Notes: generated from the sequence alone by a model not told the origin. A DNA stretch of 64,000 nt from Alphaproteobacteria bacterium (GCA_022822405.1 JAJEBT010000199.1:1-64000); one strand, 5' to 3'; shown: positions 16,902 through 25,957, numbered from the stretch's first letter. Translations and numbers: made by a program.

Positions 16902-17997
16902 CCTGTTCACACCTCTCGCGGCCGGGCCCTTCGAGTTCCCGCACCGCGTCGTGATGGCGCCTATGACCCGCAACCGCGCGGGTCCGGGTAACGTGCCGCA
17001 CGCGCTCAATGCGACCTACTACCGGCAGCGCTCCGACGCCGCGCTCGTCATCACCGAAGCGACGCAGATCTGTCCCGAGGGGCTGGGGTATCCGGGGACG
17101 CCGGGCATCCATTCCGCGGAACAGGCAGACGGGTGGGCCGCGGTCACCGATGCCGTTCACGAGGCCGGCGGGCTGATCTTTCTCCAGCTCTGGCATGTCG
17201 GCAGAATCTCCCATCCCGACCTGCAGCCCGGCGGACAACTTCCGGTGGCGCCCTCGGCTGTCCGGCCAGCCGGCGACGCGATGACGGCATCCGGCATGAA
17301 GCCGTTCGTGACCCCCCGCGCGCTGGAAGCCGGCGAGCTTCCGCGCCTCGTCGAACAGTACGCCGAAGCCGCTGCCAATGCCGAACGCGCCGGATTCGAC
17401 GGCGTCGAGATCCACGGCGCCAACGGCTACCTGCTCGACCAGTTCACCCGCGATGGAACCAACCGCCGCGACGACAACTATGGCGGCTCGGTCGAGAACC
17501 GGTGCCGCCTGCCTGTAGAGGTCGCCGATGCCGTGGTCGGGATCTGGGGCGCGGACCGGGTGGGTTACCGGATATCGCCGTTCCAGCCCTTCAACGACAT
17601 GTTGGACAGCGACCCCCCGGCTACCTTTACCCACCTTGCGAAGCAACTTGCGAAGAGGAACCTTCTCTATCTGCATGTCGTGGAACTCGGCCGTCCGGGA
17701 GAAGGCGACGGGAAGGCATTCGTCGAATCAAGGGATCCCCTGATGCGCGAATTGCGGAGGATCTGGCCGGGAACGCTGATCGTGAACGGCGGTTACGACC
17801 GCGGCAGGTCCGATGCGGTGATCGACGCAGGCGAGGCCGACATGGCCGCGTTCGCTACCAGTTTCCTTGCCAATCCGGATCTGCCGGAGCGGCTTCTCGG
17901 CGGCGCACCGCTCAACGAACCGGACCGGGCGACTTTCTATGGCGGCGGCGCCGAAGGCTATACCGACTATCCGGTCCTCGGGGAGACAGACAGATGA
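16894..17997 (+). CDS. Old yellow enzyme family NADH:flavin oxidoreductase (alkene reductase)
   Basis: FMN enzyme of 367 residues that would reduce activated C=C bonds. It opens with LFTPLAAGPFEFPHRVVMAPM and has the substrate-binding HGAN pair of the HxxN motif in EIHGANGYLLDQF, followed by DGTNRRDDNYGGSVENR. Its length and these signatures place it with NemA-type ene-reductases. It overlaps the dehydrogenase genes at both ends (eight bases, then ATGA), so three redox enzymes are made together. It would suit reduction of an unsaturated ring-fission product. Confidence 0.92.
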   Translation: MADLFTPLAAGPFEFPHRVVMAPMTRNRAGPGNVPHALNATYYRQRSDAALVITEATQICPEGLGYPGTPGIHSAEQADGWAAVTDAVHEAGGLIFLQLWHVGRISHPDLQPGGQLPVAPSAVRPAGDAMTASGMKPFVTPRALEAGELPRLVEQYAEAAANAERAGFDGVEIHGANGYLLDQFTRDGTNRRDDNYGGSVENRCRLPVEVADAVVGIWGADRVGYRISPFQPFNDMLDSDPPATFTHLAKQLAKRNLLYLHVVELGRPGEGDGKAFVESRDPLMRELRRIWPGTLIVNGGYDRGRSDAVIDAGEADMAAFATSFLANPDLPERLLGGAPLNEPDRATFYGGGAEGYTDYPVLGETDR

Positions 17998-18875
17998 AGA
18001 TCGGCTGGATCGGCGTCGGCAACATGGGGCTTCCGATGTCGGGACACCTGCTCGAAGCCGGACACGAGGTGACGGCATTCGATGTCGACGAAGGGCGCCT
18101 TGCGCAGGTCGCGGCGCGCGGCGCGGTGACGGTCGGTTCCGTCGCAGAAGCAGCCGCAGACGCCGAAGTGGTGTTTTCCTCGATTCCGGACGACGGCGCG
18201 CTCCGCGTCGTCGCGCTTGGCACCGCGGGGGTGCTTGAGGCGAGCGCCGGCGGCGCCACCTATGTCGACATGAGCACGGTGTCTCCGGCGATCTCGGAAG
18301 AGGTTGCCGAGGCTGCCGCCGGGCGCGGCGTGTCCTATCTGCGGGCGCCGGTTTCCGGGAGCGTCACTCTCGCCGAGGCCGGGACGCTCACCGTGATCGT
18401 GTCGGGTCCCGAAAGCGCCTTTGGACGCTGCCGCCCGCTGTTCGAACGGCTCGGGTCGAAGGTTTTCCATGTCGGGACCGGCGAACAGGCCCGCTATCTC
18501 AAGCTTGCGATCAACAACATGGTTCATGCCACAGCGGTGGCCATGGCCGAGACCCTTGCGGTCGGGCGCAGAGGTGGCCTGGACTGGGCGCAGATGCTCG
18601 AGGTGATCGCATCGAGCGCCGTCGCCTCACCGCTTGTCCAGTACAAGTCGGAACCGATCCGGGATCGCGATTTCTCGCCGATGTCATTCGTCTCGACATC
18701 GATCAAGGACCAGGAGCTCTTCAACGCAGCCGCTGCAGAGGCCGGGGTAAGCCTCGATATCGCGCCGACGCTTGCCAAGGTGTTCCGCGAAATGATGGAT
18801 TCGGAAGATTGCGACAAGGATTTCTTCGCAACCGTTCTCCGCGCCGAACGGAGGTCGGGGCTCGGGGAGCCGTGA
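17994..18875 (+). CDS. Beta-hydroxyacid dehydrogenase (3-hydroxyisobutyrate dehydrogenase family), second copy
   Basis: A 293-residue NAD(P)-dependent dehydrogenase with GWIGVGNMGLPMSGHLL, YLRAPVSGSV, and the catalytic lysine in ARYLKLAINNM. The start overlaps the stop of the ene-reductase gene as ATGA. It shares only family features with the copy at 15999, so the two probably differ in substrate. It ends the rightward catabolic operon and is convergent with the yciI pair 15 bases away. Confidence 0.88.
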   Translation: MKIGWIGVGNMGLPMSGHLLEAGHEVTAFDVDEGRLAQVAARGAVTVGSVAEAAADAEVVFSSIPDDGALRVVALGTAGVLEASAGGATYVDMSTVSPAISEEVAEAAAGRGVSYLRAPVSGSVTLAEAGTLTVIVSGPESAFGRCRPLFERLGSKVFHVGTGEQARYLKLAINNMVHATAVAMAETLAVGRRGGLDWAQMLEVIASSAVASPLVQYKSEPIRDRDFSPMSFVSTSIKDQELFNAAAAEAGVSLDIAPTLAKVFREMMDSEDCDKDFFATVLRAERRSGLGEP

Positions 18876-18890
18876 CGCGACGGCCGGGTT

Positions 18891-19169
18891 TCAGCCGTGG
18901 CGGCGGAAGAAACGGGTGAGGCGCGCCTCGCCCCAGACGTCGTTCTGCTTGAACGGATCGCCAGCCACGAAAGCCTCGACATCTTCCTTGCCACCGGCCT
19001 CGATCAGGAACATGGATCCGATCATCGTCTCACCGTCCTCGGCGAGCAGCGGCCCCGACATGACGATCTCGACCCCGCATTCCCGCTGGTACGCCCGATG
19101 TTCTTCGACGAGGCGCTTGCGCGTCTCGACGCGGCCGGGCTTGTCGAGGATGTGAAGACAATAGAGCAT
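18891..19169 (-). CDS. YciI-like protein, downstream copy
   Basis: 92 residues (MLYCLHILDKPGR...) with the ferredoxin-like YciI fold pattern: a conserved His/Asp near the start (HILDKPG) and the GPLLAEDGETMIGS segment. Some YciI proteins act as muconolactone isomerase-like or dehalogenating lyases. Others have no known activity. It lies four bases after an upstream paralogue on the same strand and is convergent with the aromatic cluster, where a small lactone isomerase would fit. Confidence 0.82.
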   Translation of the reverse strand: MLYCLHILDKPGRVETRKRLVEEHRAYQRECGVEIVMSGPLLAEDGETMIGSMFLIEAGGKEDVEAFVAGDPFKQNDVWGEARLTRFFRRHG

Positions 19170-19173
19170 TCCC

Positions 19174-19452
19174 CTATCCCTGACGGCGATAGAAGACGTT
19201 GACGTTCACGCTGTCCCACACGTCGGCATGGTACAGCGGATCGTTTTTCTGGAAGGTGTCGATTTCCTCGCGGCTTTCGGCGTTCACGAGGAACAGGCTG
19301 CCGATCATCGCCTCGTTGGAGTCGTCCATGATCGGACCCGATATCACGATATCGATGGGCTCGGTCGCGAGATAGGCCCGGTGCGCATCGATCGCCGCCA
19401 GACGACGTTCAAGTGCGCCCGGCTTGTCGAGACAGTGTATGACCCAGAGCAT
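19174..19452 (-). CDS. YciI-like protein, upstream copy
   Basis: 92-residue paralogue of the next gene (MLWVIHCLDKPG, ISGPIMDDSNEAMIGS, DPLYHADVWDSV). The chosen ATG at 19452 gives an exact length match to its partner. An ATG five codons earlier is possible, and the G-rich ribosome site GGAGGGG lies between them. The two copies form a small operon. Confidence 0.82.
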   Translation of the reverse strand: MLWVIHCLDKPGALERRLAAIDAHRAYLATEPIDIVISGPIMDDSNEAMIGSLFLVNAESREEIDTFQKNDPLYHADVWDSVNVNVFYRRQG

Positions 19453-19780
19453 CGGCCCCTCCATTCGGCGTACGTCTTTCGTCCGTGTGCGACGCGGGGT
19501 GCTGGAAGACATCGCATGGCTCGACGGCATTGGCAAGGATTAGCCTGCCTCGACCGGACAACTCTACAAGGAGGGGCTTTTGAGGTGAAGTGGCGCCGCG
19601 GCCGCAAGCGGGCAACCGGGACGAGAGCGCCGCAAGATGTTCCATGCTCTCCCGACGGACGCTGATCGCTCGATTTCTTGTCAGATAGTCCCGATCTACC
19701 CGGCGGAACCGCTCTCCTCCCCGGCGCCGGCGCATCCATGAAGTTGCACCGTTGAAACAGGCGGTGCCGCTCGGGGGCGG
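19453..19780. other. 328-base intergenic stretch
   Basis: Upstream of the yciI pair and downstream of the permease remnant. It presumably holds the yciI promoter. No gene or RNA element is recognised. Confidence 0.4.
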
Positions 19781-20030
19781 CTATCCCGACGGGCGGAAGG
19801 GCCGCACCAGCGATGCGGGGAAGTGGAGCATGAGGATCTGCCGGTTGCGGGAGACGATCACGAGAACCACGATGGTGACAAGATAGGGAAGCGCGGACAG
19901 GAGTTCCGAGGGAATCGGCAACCAAGCGCCTGGCCCTGCAACTGCAAGATGGTCATGCCGCCGAACAGCCATGCCCCCACCATCACCCGGAACGGCCGCC
20001 AGGTCGCGAACACAACGAGTGCGAGTGCGC
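19781..20030 (-). pseudogene. Duplicated, frameshifted 3' end of the BMP-transporter permease gene
   Basis: About 250 bases nearly identical to the last part of the intact permease at 20963-21215. The C-terminal 48 codons (IPSELLSALPY... to RPFRPSG) differ at only about three residues and end at the same position with TAG instead of TAA. A one-base loss near 19923 breaks the frame, so upstream codons match only in the neighbouring frame. Similarity stops at about 20030, a few bases from the fitB stop codon. It is a displaced copy left by duplication or insertion. Confidence 0.88.
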
Positions 20031-20038
20031 TGCGAAGC

Positions 20039-20473
20039 TCAGGGCGCGGCCGGGCCTGCCGTCCAGGGATCGATCACGACGATGCCGCAATACGCGAAGT
20101 CCCCGGCGTTCCGGGTCGCCACCGCCGCATCCCTCGCGCGAGCGATGGCGGCGATCTGGCAATTGGCCTCCGTGATCGGGCGGCCCAGGGATCGGCGGGA
20201 TGCGGCAATCGCGGCATAAGCCTTGGCCGCGGCGCTGTCGAAGGGCAGCACCCGTCCGGTGAAGTCCTCGACGATCACCGCGTCGATTTCGGCCGCGAGA
20301 CGGTCGCGGCGCCGGCCCGCGGGCAGGATGGCCGCGCCCGCGCGCAACTCCGCCTCGCTCACGGCGGTGAGGTGGAGCCCGGCCGAGTCCTGCCCGGAAA
20401 ACCACGCCATGACCGCAGGATCGGGCACGAGGCGCATCAGTTCGGACACGACGTTGGTGTCCAGGACGATCAT
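20039..20473 (-). CDS. fitB: FitB/VapC-type PIN-domain toxin
   Basis: 144-residue PIN-domain ribonuclease toxin. It opens with MIVLDTNVVSEL (first acidic residue Asp5) and has SEAELRAG, LPFDSAAAKAYAAI and ATRNAGDFAYCGI with further acidic metal ligands, closely following the FitB layout. It starts 10 bases after the antitoxin stop. Its own stop is a few bases from the breakpoint of the permease duplication, so the module was probably brought in by the same event. Expected target: RNA. Confidence 0.9.
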   Translation of the reverse strand: MIVLDTNVVSELMRLVPDPAVMAWFSGQDSAGLHLTAVSEAELRAGAAILPAGRRRDRLAAEIDAVIVEDFTGRVLPFDSAAAKAYAAIAASRRSLGRPITEANCQIAAIARARDAAVATRNAGDFAYCGIVVIDPWTAGPAAP

Positions 20474-20483
20474 CGCCACCCGC

Positions 20484-20726
20484 TCATCCGAACTCGGGCG
20501 GGGGACGCATCGGACCGCGCTCGGGCAGTTCCAGCTCGACGCCGCCCAGCGCGGCGAAACGAGCATGGATGGCCCGGCCCAGATCCTTGGGCGGCGGCGC
20601 CTCGCCGACCGAACGGCGGAGGATGTCGCGGGCCTCTTCCTCCATCGAGCGGCCGTTCTCGGCGGCGCGCACGCGCAGGCGCCGCTTCACCCCCTCGTCC
20701 AGGTTTCTGATAGTGATGCTGGCCAT
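20484..20726 (-). CDS. fitA: FitA-type ribbon-helix-helix antitoxin
   Basis: 80-residue antitoxin. MASITIRNLDEGVKRRLRVR is the DNA-binding strand and first helix, and MEEEARDILRR is the second helix typical of FitA. The Pro-rich C-terminal part would bind the toxin. The start at 20726 follows GGAGG. An earlier ATG (20756) would add ten residues without this site. It should repress the fitAB promoter in the 236-base gap before the permease 3' end. Confidence 0.9.
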   Translation of the reverse strand: MASITIRNLDEGVKRRLRVRAAENGRSMEEEARDILRRSVGEAPPPKDLGRAIHARFAALGGVELELPERGPMRPPPEFG

Positions 20727-20962
20727 GTGAATCCTCCGCTCACGCAACTGATGCAATATTAAGCATTGCTTGCATTGCGATCAACCGCGCCAATCCGGCC
20801 GCTCACCGCACTACTCCCGGCGCCGGCAACCGCGACCAGCCGCCTCGCTAAAACGCCGCGATGGCTCCAAGCCCCTGTGGCAAAGGTCGTTTCCGGGCGG
20901 TTGCCTTGACGGTTCCAGCAAGTCGATCCGAACACCCTTCGGCGGTTTGTCGCTCCGGGGTG

Positions 20963-21883
20963 TTACCCCGACGGGCGGAACGGCCGCGCCAGAGATGCGG
21001 GGAAGTGGAGCATGAGGATCTGCCGATTGCGGGAGATGATCACGAGAACCACGATGGTGGCCAGATAGGGAAGCGCGGACAGGAGTTCCGAGGGAATCGC
21101 AAGACCAAGCGCCTGGCCCTGCAACTGCAAGATGGTCACGCCGCCGAACAGCCATGCCCCCGCCATCACCCGGAACGGCCGCCAGGTCGCGAACACGACG
21201 AGTGCGAGCGCGATCCATCCCCGGCCCGCAGTCATGTTTTCGACCCAGAGCGGGGTATAAGCGATGGACAGATAGGCGCCGCCCAGCCCGGCCATCATGC
21301 CGCCGAACAGCACCGCAAGATAGCGGATCGCGATCACCGGATAGCCTATCGCGTGCGACGACTGCGGCGATTCCCCGATGGTGCGGATCACGAGGCCGGC
21401 CTTGGTGCGATACAGCACCCAGGTGATCACGCCGAACAGGACAAAGGACAGGTAGACGAGCGCGTCGTACTGGAAGAACAGTGGACCGATCACGGGTATA
21501 TCGGCAAGGAAGGGGACGTGAAACGCCGACAGGGCTTCGACCGGGGTGCTGCCGAAGCCGCGCCCGATCGAGGCCGAGACGCCGGAGCCGAAGATCGTCA
21601 GCGCCAGACCCGCCGCGTACTGGTTGGTCATGAAGGTCAGGGCAAGGATGCCGAAGATCAGGGACGCTGCCGCACCCGCCACCGCAGCCGCCGCTATCGC
21701 CACCGGCATGGGGAATCCCGCAAACGACACCCATACCGCCACCGCCGCGCCGATGAGCATCATGCCCTCGATGCCGAGATTGACGACTCCCGATTTTTCG
21801 ACGACGAGCTCGCCGAGAGCCGCGAATATCAGCGGCGTCGCGGCAATCACCGTTCCCGTGAATATGGCGGTGAACAGGTCCAT
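20963..21883 (-). CDS. BMP-type ABC transporter permease, second subunit
   Basis: 306-residue hydrophobic permease of the nucleoside/CUT2-like branch. It has VVNLGIEGMMLIGA, TMNQ-like FMTNQYAAGLAL, GESPQSSHAIGYPV and GLGGAYLSI. It pairs with the permease encoded immediately upstream and with the double ATPase to import the ligand of the BMP binding protein. The stop codon lies in a small hairpin (20956-20970). Its last 250 bases are duplicated at 19781-20030 across the fitAB pair. Confidence 0.92.
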   Translation of the reverse strand: MDLFTAIFTGTVIAATPLIFAALGELVVEKSGVVNLGIEGMMLIGAAVAVWVSFAGFPMPVAIAAAAVAGAAASLIFGILALTFMTNQYAAGLALTIFGSGVSASIGRGFGSTPVEALSAFHVPFLADIPVIGPLFFQYDALVYLSFVLFGVITWVLYRTKAGLVIRTIGESPQSSHAIGYPVIAIRYLAVLFGGMMAGLGGAYLSIAYTPLWVENMTAGRGWIALALVVFATWRPFRVMAGAWLFGGVTILQLQGQALGLAIPSELLSALPYLATIVVLVIISRNRQILMLHFPASLARPFRPSG

Positions 21884-21888
21884 GGGCT

Positions 21889-22965
21889 TTAGCGTCTCGC
21901 AAGCTTGATGCGATAGAAGATGAGAAAGTCGGCAGCCAGCAGAAAGAACAGCAGCATGCCCTGGAATATCCGCGTCAGTGACGACGGCATGCCCAGACTC
22001 AACTGGACCGCCTCGCCGCCAAGATAGAGGAGCGCCAGCAGCAGCCCGCCGAACACGATTCCGAATGCGTTCAGGCGGCCGATGAACGCGACGATGATGG
22101 CGGCGAACCCGTATCCCGGAGAAATCTGCGGCGACAGCTGTCCGAGCGGACCCGCCGCCTCGGCCATGCCGGCAATGCCGGCGGCCGCGCCCCCGATGAG
22201 AAGGCCGAACCAGATCGAAGTAGAGTCCGAGAAGCCCGCATAGCGCGCTGCCGCCGGCGCCTCGCCGCCGACCGCCATTCGGTAGCCGAGAAAACTGCGG
22301 CCGCTGAAGATCCACATCGCGAATACCGCGACCACGGTGATGAAGATCGAACCATTGACGCGATAGGCGCCATGCAGCGGATCGAACATGGCTGCAGGCG
22401 GCAGGAGTGCCGTCTGCGGGTAGTTGAATCCGGCCGGATCCCGCCACGGCCCGTGAACCAGATAGGAAAGCAACAGCGTCGCCACGTAGGTGAGCATCAG
22501 GGTGACGAGGATCTCGTTGGTGTTGTAGCGGTCGCGCAGAAATGCCGGTATCGCCGCCCACAGCATGCCGCCGGCCATGCCAGCGAGCAGCATCAGGGGA
22601 AGGACCGCTGCGCTTTCGCGGTCGGGGAAGAAGAGGCCCACTCCGGTCGCCGTGATGGCGCCGATTATGAGCTGCCCCTCGGCCCCGATATTCCAGACAT
22701 TGGCGCGAAACCCGATCGCGAGTCCGAGCGCGATCAGGATCAGCGGCGACGCCTTCAGAAGCAGTTCCGAGACCCCGTTGAGAGAACTCACCGGTTCGAC
22801 GAAGAACGCCTCGAACGCGGCCACCGGGTTATGACCAAGCGCGGCAAACAGGATAGAACCGCACAGAATCGTGAGCGCAGTCGCCATCACGGGCGCGGCG
22901 ATCCGCATCGTCGCCGAAGGTTCGGTGCGCCGCTCGATGACCGGCCAGAGCGGAAGAGCTCCCAT
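21889..22965 (-). CDS. BMP-type ABC transporter permease, first subunit
   Basis: 358-residue inner-membrane permease with the family segments GFRANVWNIGAEGQLIIGA, TNEILVTLMLTYVA and GYGFAAIIVAFIGRLN. It is the larger permease of guanosine/BmpA-type transporters and lies between the ATPase gene and the second permease, with gaps of five to eight bases, so the operon is tightly packed. Confidence 0.92.
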   Translation of the reverse strand: MGALPLWPVIERRTEPSATMRIAAPVMATALTILCGSILFAALGHNPVAAFEAFFVEPVSSLNGVSELLLKASPLILIALGLAIGFRANVWNIGAEGQLIIGAITATGVGLFFPDRESAAVLPLMLLAGMAGGMLWAAIPAFLRDRYNTNEILVTLMLTYVATLLLSYLVHGPWRDPAGFNYPQTALLPPAAMFDPLHGAYRVNGSIFITVVAVFAMWIFSGRSFLGYRMAVGGEAPAAARYAGFSDSTSIWFGLLIGGAAAGIAGMAEAAGPLGQLSPQISPGYGFAAIIVAFIGRLNAFGIVFGGLLLALLYLGGEAVQLSLGMPSSLTRIFQGMLLFFLLAADFLIFYRIKLARR

Positions 22966-22973
22966 CGAACGCC

Positions 22974-24476
22974 TCAGGCCCGGGCGCGAGTCATGAGAAG
23001 CCCGACTTCCTCGTAAGTCGTCTGCCCCCGCTCAAGCGAGCGCGACAGCGAGCCTTCGCACATGACCAGGATCCGATCGCAAATCTCGAACAACTCGTCG
23101 AGCTCCTCCGAGATCACGAGGATTGCCGCCCCCGTCCGGCTGATATCGATGAGGGTCTGGCGTATGTATGCCGCCGCGCCGACATCGACGCCCCAGGTCG
23201 GCTGCGAGACCAGAAGGATGCCGGGTCGCAACTCGATCTCGCGCCCGACAATGTACTTCTGGAGATTGCCGCCCGACAGACTCTGGGCAAGGCTGTCGAC
23301 GCCGTTGGTCCGGACATCGAACCTCTCGATGACGCTGCCGGCATATCCCCGCGCGCGACGGCGGTCCACCAGGCCGCGCCGTATCATGCCGGTCCGGTGA
23401 CCGGTAAGGATCGCGTTCTCGCTGAGCTGGTGGGGCGGAACGGCGCCGCGGCCAAGCCGTTCCTCGGGTACGAACGCGAATCCGAGCCGCCGCCGCCGCC
23501 CTGCACCGAGATGGGCAACGGGCTTTCCGAACATCCTGATCGCGCCGGGCGTGGCATTCAGCGTCCGCTCCCCGCTCAGCAGGCCGGCAAGTTCGGCCTG
23601 GCCGTTGCCCGATATGCCGGCAATCCCGACGATCTCGCCGCCGAAGACCTCGAAAGAGACATCGGCGATGCGGGTGCCGAACCGGTCTGCGGGCTCCGCC
23701 GACAGGTTCTGCACCTCGAGGACCGGCTCCGCGCTGCGTTCCGGCGGCACGGCGTGAGTCTCGGGAAGCTCGGTCCCGACCATCAGCCGCGCGATGTCCT
23801 CCGTCGAGGCAGCCCGGGGATCGACCGTGCCGGCAACCTTGCCGTTCCTCAGCACCGTCGCCGTGTCGCAGAGTTCCTGCACTTCATGCAGCTTGTGGCT
23901 GATGTAGAGGATGCTGCATCCCTCGCCGGCGAGTTGGCGAAGCGTCTCGAACAGCCGCGGCACGGCCTGCGGCGTGAGGACCGATGTGGGCTCGTCGAGA
24001 ATCAGCAGACGCGGGTTCTGAAGCAGGCAGCGCACGATCTCGACGCGCTGGCGTTCTCCGACCGAAAGCGTGTGGACCAGCCGCGCGGGATCGATCGGCA
24101 GACCATAGCGTTCGGAGACTTCCGAGATCTTCCCCGAGAGCGCGGCGAGATCGAACCGCCCCCCGACCGAGAGCGCGATGTTTTCGACGACGGTGACCGA
24201 TTCGAACAGCGCGAAATGCTGGTAGACCATCTCGATGCCGAGCGCGCGGGACACTGCGGGGTTGTGCGCGCGGATCGGTTCGCCGTCGCACAGGATTTCC
24301 CCCTCGTCGGCGAGCACGGCACCGTAGATGATCTTCATCAGGGTGCTCTTGCCGGCACCGTTCTCGCCGAGCACAGCATGGATCTCGCCCGGCATGACGG
24401 ACGCGGAGATCCCGTCATTGGCGACGACACCGGGATAGCGCTTGCGGATGCCGCGCAGTTCCAGCCGTGGGGTCAT
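22974..24476 (-). CDS. BMP-type ABC transporter ATP-binding protein (double ABC domain)
   Basis: Cytoplasmic ATPase with two ABC domains, about 500 residues. The first has an intact Walker A (GENGAGKST, residues 37-45), a signature-like LSVGERQ and Walker B LLILDEPT. The second has a degenerate Walker A (GISGNGQAEL), LSGGNLQ and LLVSQPTWGVDVG, normal for this family. The start is set at ATG 24476 because the earlier in-frame ATG at 24506 is buried in a perfect 13-base stem-loop. MTPRLELRGI is a typical N-terminus. It energises the two permeases encoded downstream. Confidence 0.9.
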   Translation of the reverse strand: MTPRLELRGIRKRYPGVVANDGISASVMPGEIHAVLGENGAGKSTLMKIIYGAVLADEGEILCDGEPIRAHNPAVSRALGIEMVYQHFALFESVTVVENIALSVGGRFDLAALSGKISEVSERYGLPIDPARLVHTLSVGERQRVEIVRCLLQNPRLLILDEPTSVLTPQAVPRLFETLRQLAGEGCSILYISHKLHEVQELCDTATVLRNGKVAGTVDPRAASTEDIARLMVGTELPETHAVPPERSAEPVLEVQNLSAEPADRFGTRIADVSFEVFGGEIVGIAGISGNGQAELAGLLSGERTLNATPGAIRMFGKPVAHLGAGRRRRLGFAFVPEERLGRGAVPPHQLSENAILTGHRTGMIRRGLVDRRRARGYAGSVIERFDVRTNGVDSLAQSLSGGNLQKYIVGREIELRPGILLVSQPTWGVDVGAAAYIRQTLIDISRTGAAILVISEELDELFEICDRILVMCEGSLSRSLERGQTTYEEVGLLMTRARA

Positions 24477-24503
24477 GTCTGCGGACCGGCGCCCGGACCC
24501 GGT

Positions 24504-24532
24504 CATGGCGCCCCGCCAAGCGGGGCGCCATG
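24504..24532 (-). other. Perfect 13-bp stem-loop between the BMP binding-protein gene and its ATPase gene
   Basis: Bases 24504-24516 pair completely with 24520-24532 around a three-base loop, beginning 14 bases after the binding-protein stop. No T-run follows. It probably stabilises the binding-protein mRNA or lowers downstream expression. It also hides an alternative start codon of the ATPase gene. Confidence 0.75.
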
Positions 24533-24546
24533 GACACGTCGGGTGT

Positions 24547-25638
24547 CTAGCCGAGCTTGCCGATCATGCCGGCAACGAACCAGTCGAACTTGCGAATGTC
24601 GGGATCGGACAGGACGCCGCCCTTGGCGACCCGCACCTTACCCGCCTGGTCCTTGATCTCGCCGGCATAGGGATGAAGCTTGCCGGTCCTGATCGACTTC
24701 TCGGTTGCCGCCAGCTTGGCGCGGACGTCGGCGGGGATGGCGTTGTTGTAGGCTGACATCTTGACGACGCCCTCGGCGAGGCCCTGCCATCTGACCGTGG
24801 ACTTCCACGTTCCGGCCGCAACCGCCTTGGCGGCGGCAACATAGACGCTGCTCCAGTCGAGCATGAAGGCCGTGAGATGGGTCTTGGGCGCGAACTTCGC
24901 CATGTCGCTGGCATAGCCGACCGACCAGGCCCCCTTCTCGCCGGCCACCTGGACGCCGGTGGCGGTATCCGTCATCGAGCAGATGACGTCGCACCCCTGC
25001 GAAATCAGCGTGTTGGTCGCCTCCTTCTCCTTGCCGGGATCGAACCAAGAATTCAGGAAGATCGCGCTGCAGGTGATCTTGGGGTTGACGCTCTGGGCGC
25101 CGAGAAGCAGGGCGTTCGCCGGACCGACGATATCGGGAATCGGGAAACCGCCGACGAAGCCGATCTTCGCCGCCTTGGACACGTGTCCCGCGGCCACGCC
25201 GGCAACATAGGTGCCTTCGTAGTACTTGGCCTCGAACGTACCGAGATTCGGAAGATGAACGATTCCCGAGCAGTGCTCGAAGGCAACCTTCGGAAAGCGC
25301 GGCGCGACCTTCTGCATCGGCGTGCCGTGCGAGAAGCTGGTCCCGAAGATGAGCTGATGTCCGCTGCTCGCCAGCTGCCGGAAGACGCGCTCGGCGTCCT
25401 GGGGTTTGAAGATGTTGTCGATGACGGTGATCTTGACCTTGTCGCCAAGCGCCTCCCGGATCGCGTCGACGCCGAGGCTGTGCTGCTTGGTCCAGCCGAT
25501 TTCGGACACCGGCGAAACATAGACGACGCCGACCTTCAGCGGGTCGGCGGCAAACGCTTGGGACGCAAGACCGGTGCCGATCAGCGCGGAACCGGCGGCG
25601 CCGGCCATGAATTCACGGCGTGTCGTTGACAGTTTCAT
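24547..25638 (-). CDS. BMP-family ABC transporter substrate-binding protein with Tat signal
   Basis: 363-residue periplasmic binding protein of the basic-membrane-protein (BMP/Med) family, many of whose members bind purine nucleosides. A twin-arginine signal is visible (TRREFMAG, Arg7-Arg8, hydrophobic stretch to about residue 30, ASQAFA cleavage region). Export is therefore probably through Tat. The mature part has VYVSPVSEIGWT, FGTSFSH, KIGFVGGFPIPD and the ligand-proximal GAWSVGYASDM. First gene of the four-gene operon, divergent from the NdmC-like genes. The ligand is not determined. Confidence 0.92.
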   Translation of the reverse strand: MKLSTTRREFMAGAAGSALIGTGLASQAFAADPLKVGVVYVSPVSEIGWTKQHSLGVDAIREALGDKVKITVIDNIFKPQDAERVFRQLASSGHQLIFGTSFSHGTPMQKVAPRFPKVAFEHCSGIVHLPNLGTFEAKYYEGTYVAGVAAGHVSKAAKIGFVGGFPIPDIVGPANALLLGAQSVNPKITCSAIFLNSWFDPGKEKEATNTLISQGCDVICSMTDTATGVQVAGEKGAWSVGYASDMAKFAPKTHLTAFMLDWSSVYVAAAKAVAAGTWKSTVRWQGLAEGVVKMSAYNNAIPADVRAKLAATEKSIRTGKLHPYAGEIKDQAGKVRVAKGGVLSDPDIRKFDWFVAGMIGKLG

Positions 25639-25957
25639 TTGGGCCTCCCCTTTGCCTTGTTGCGGGCTTTCTCGAACGGTCCGCAGCGGATCCGCTGCCG
25701 GTCGGACCTGCAGCCGGCCCCCGCCCGTCCCGCGCCATCGCTTTCGGGAACGGCCGGAGTCCGATCATCAATCTTATAGCTGTCAAACCCCGGCAATGAC
25801 AGATGCTGCACAAGCTGATTCCACCGTCATACCGATCCCGTCCACCGGGTTCTCCACAGGCGGCCTTCTGCCGCACCGGGCCGACACCTCCGCGCTTGAG
25901 TCCGGGCGGATCCCGCAACATAATCCCGCAGCCCACCCCGGGGACCGGAACGCAGCC
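25639..25957. other. Divergent control region between the BMP transporter and the split Rieske operon
   Basis: 319 bases that must contain the promoters for both operons. An open frame from 25796 runs into the first oxygenase gene, but its codons encode no Rieske motif or other domain. No clear palindrome was found. Confidence 0.45.

Noticed and set aside
25796-25957. A longer N-terminus for the first NdmC-like protein starting at 25796
   Set aside because: The added residues carry no Rieske motif or family similarity, while the ATG at 25958 gives the length expected for NdmC.
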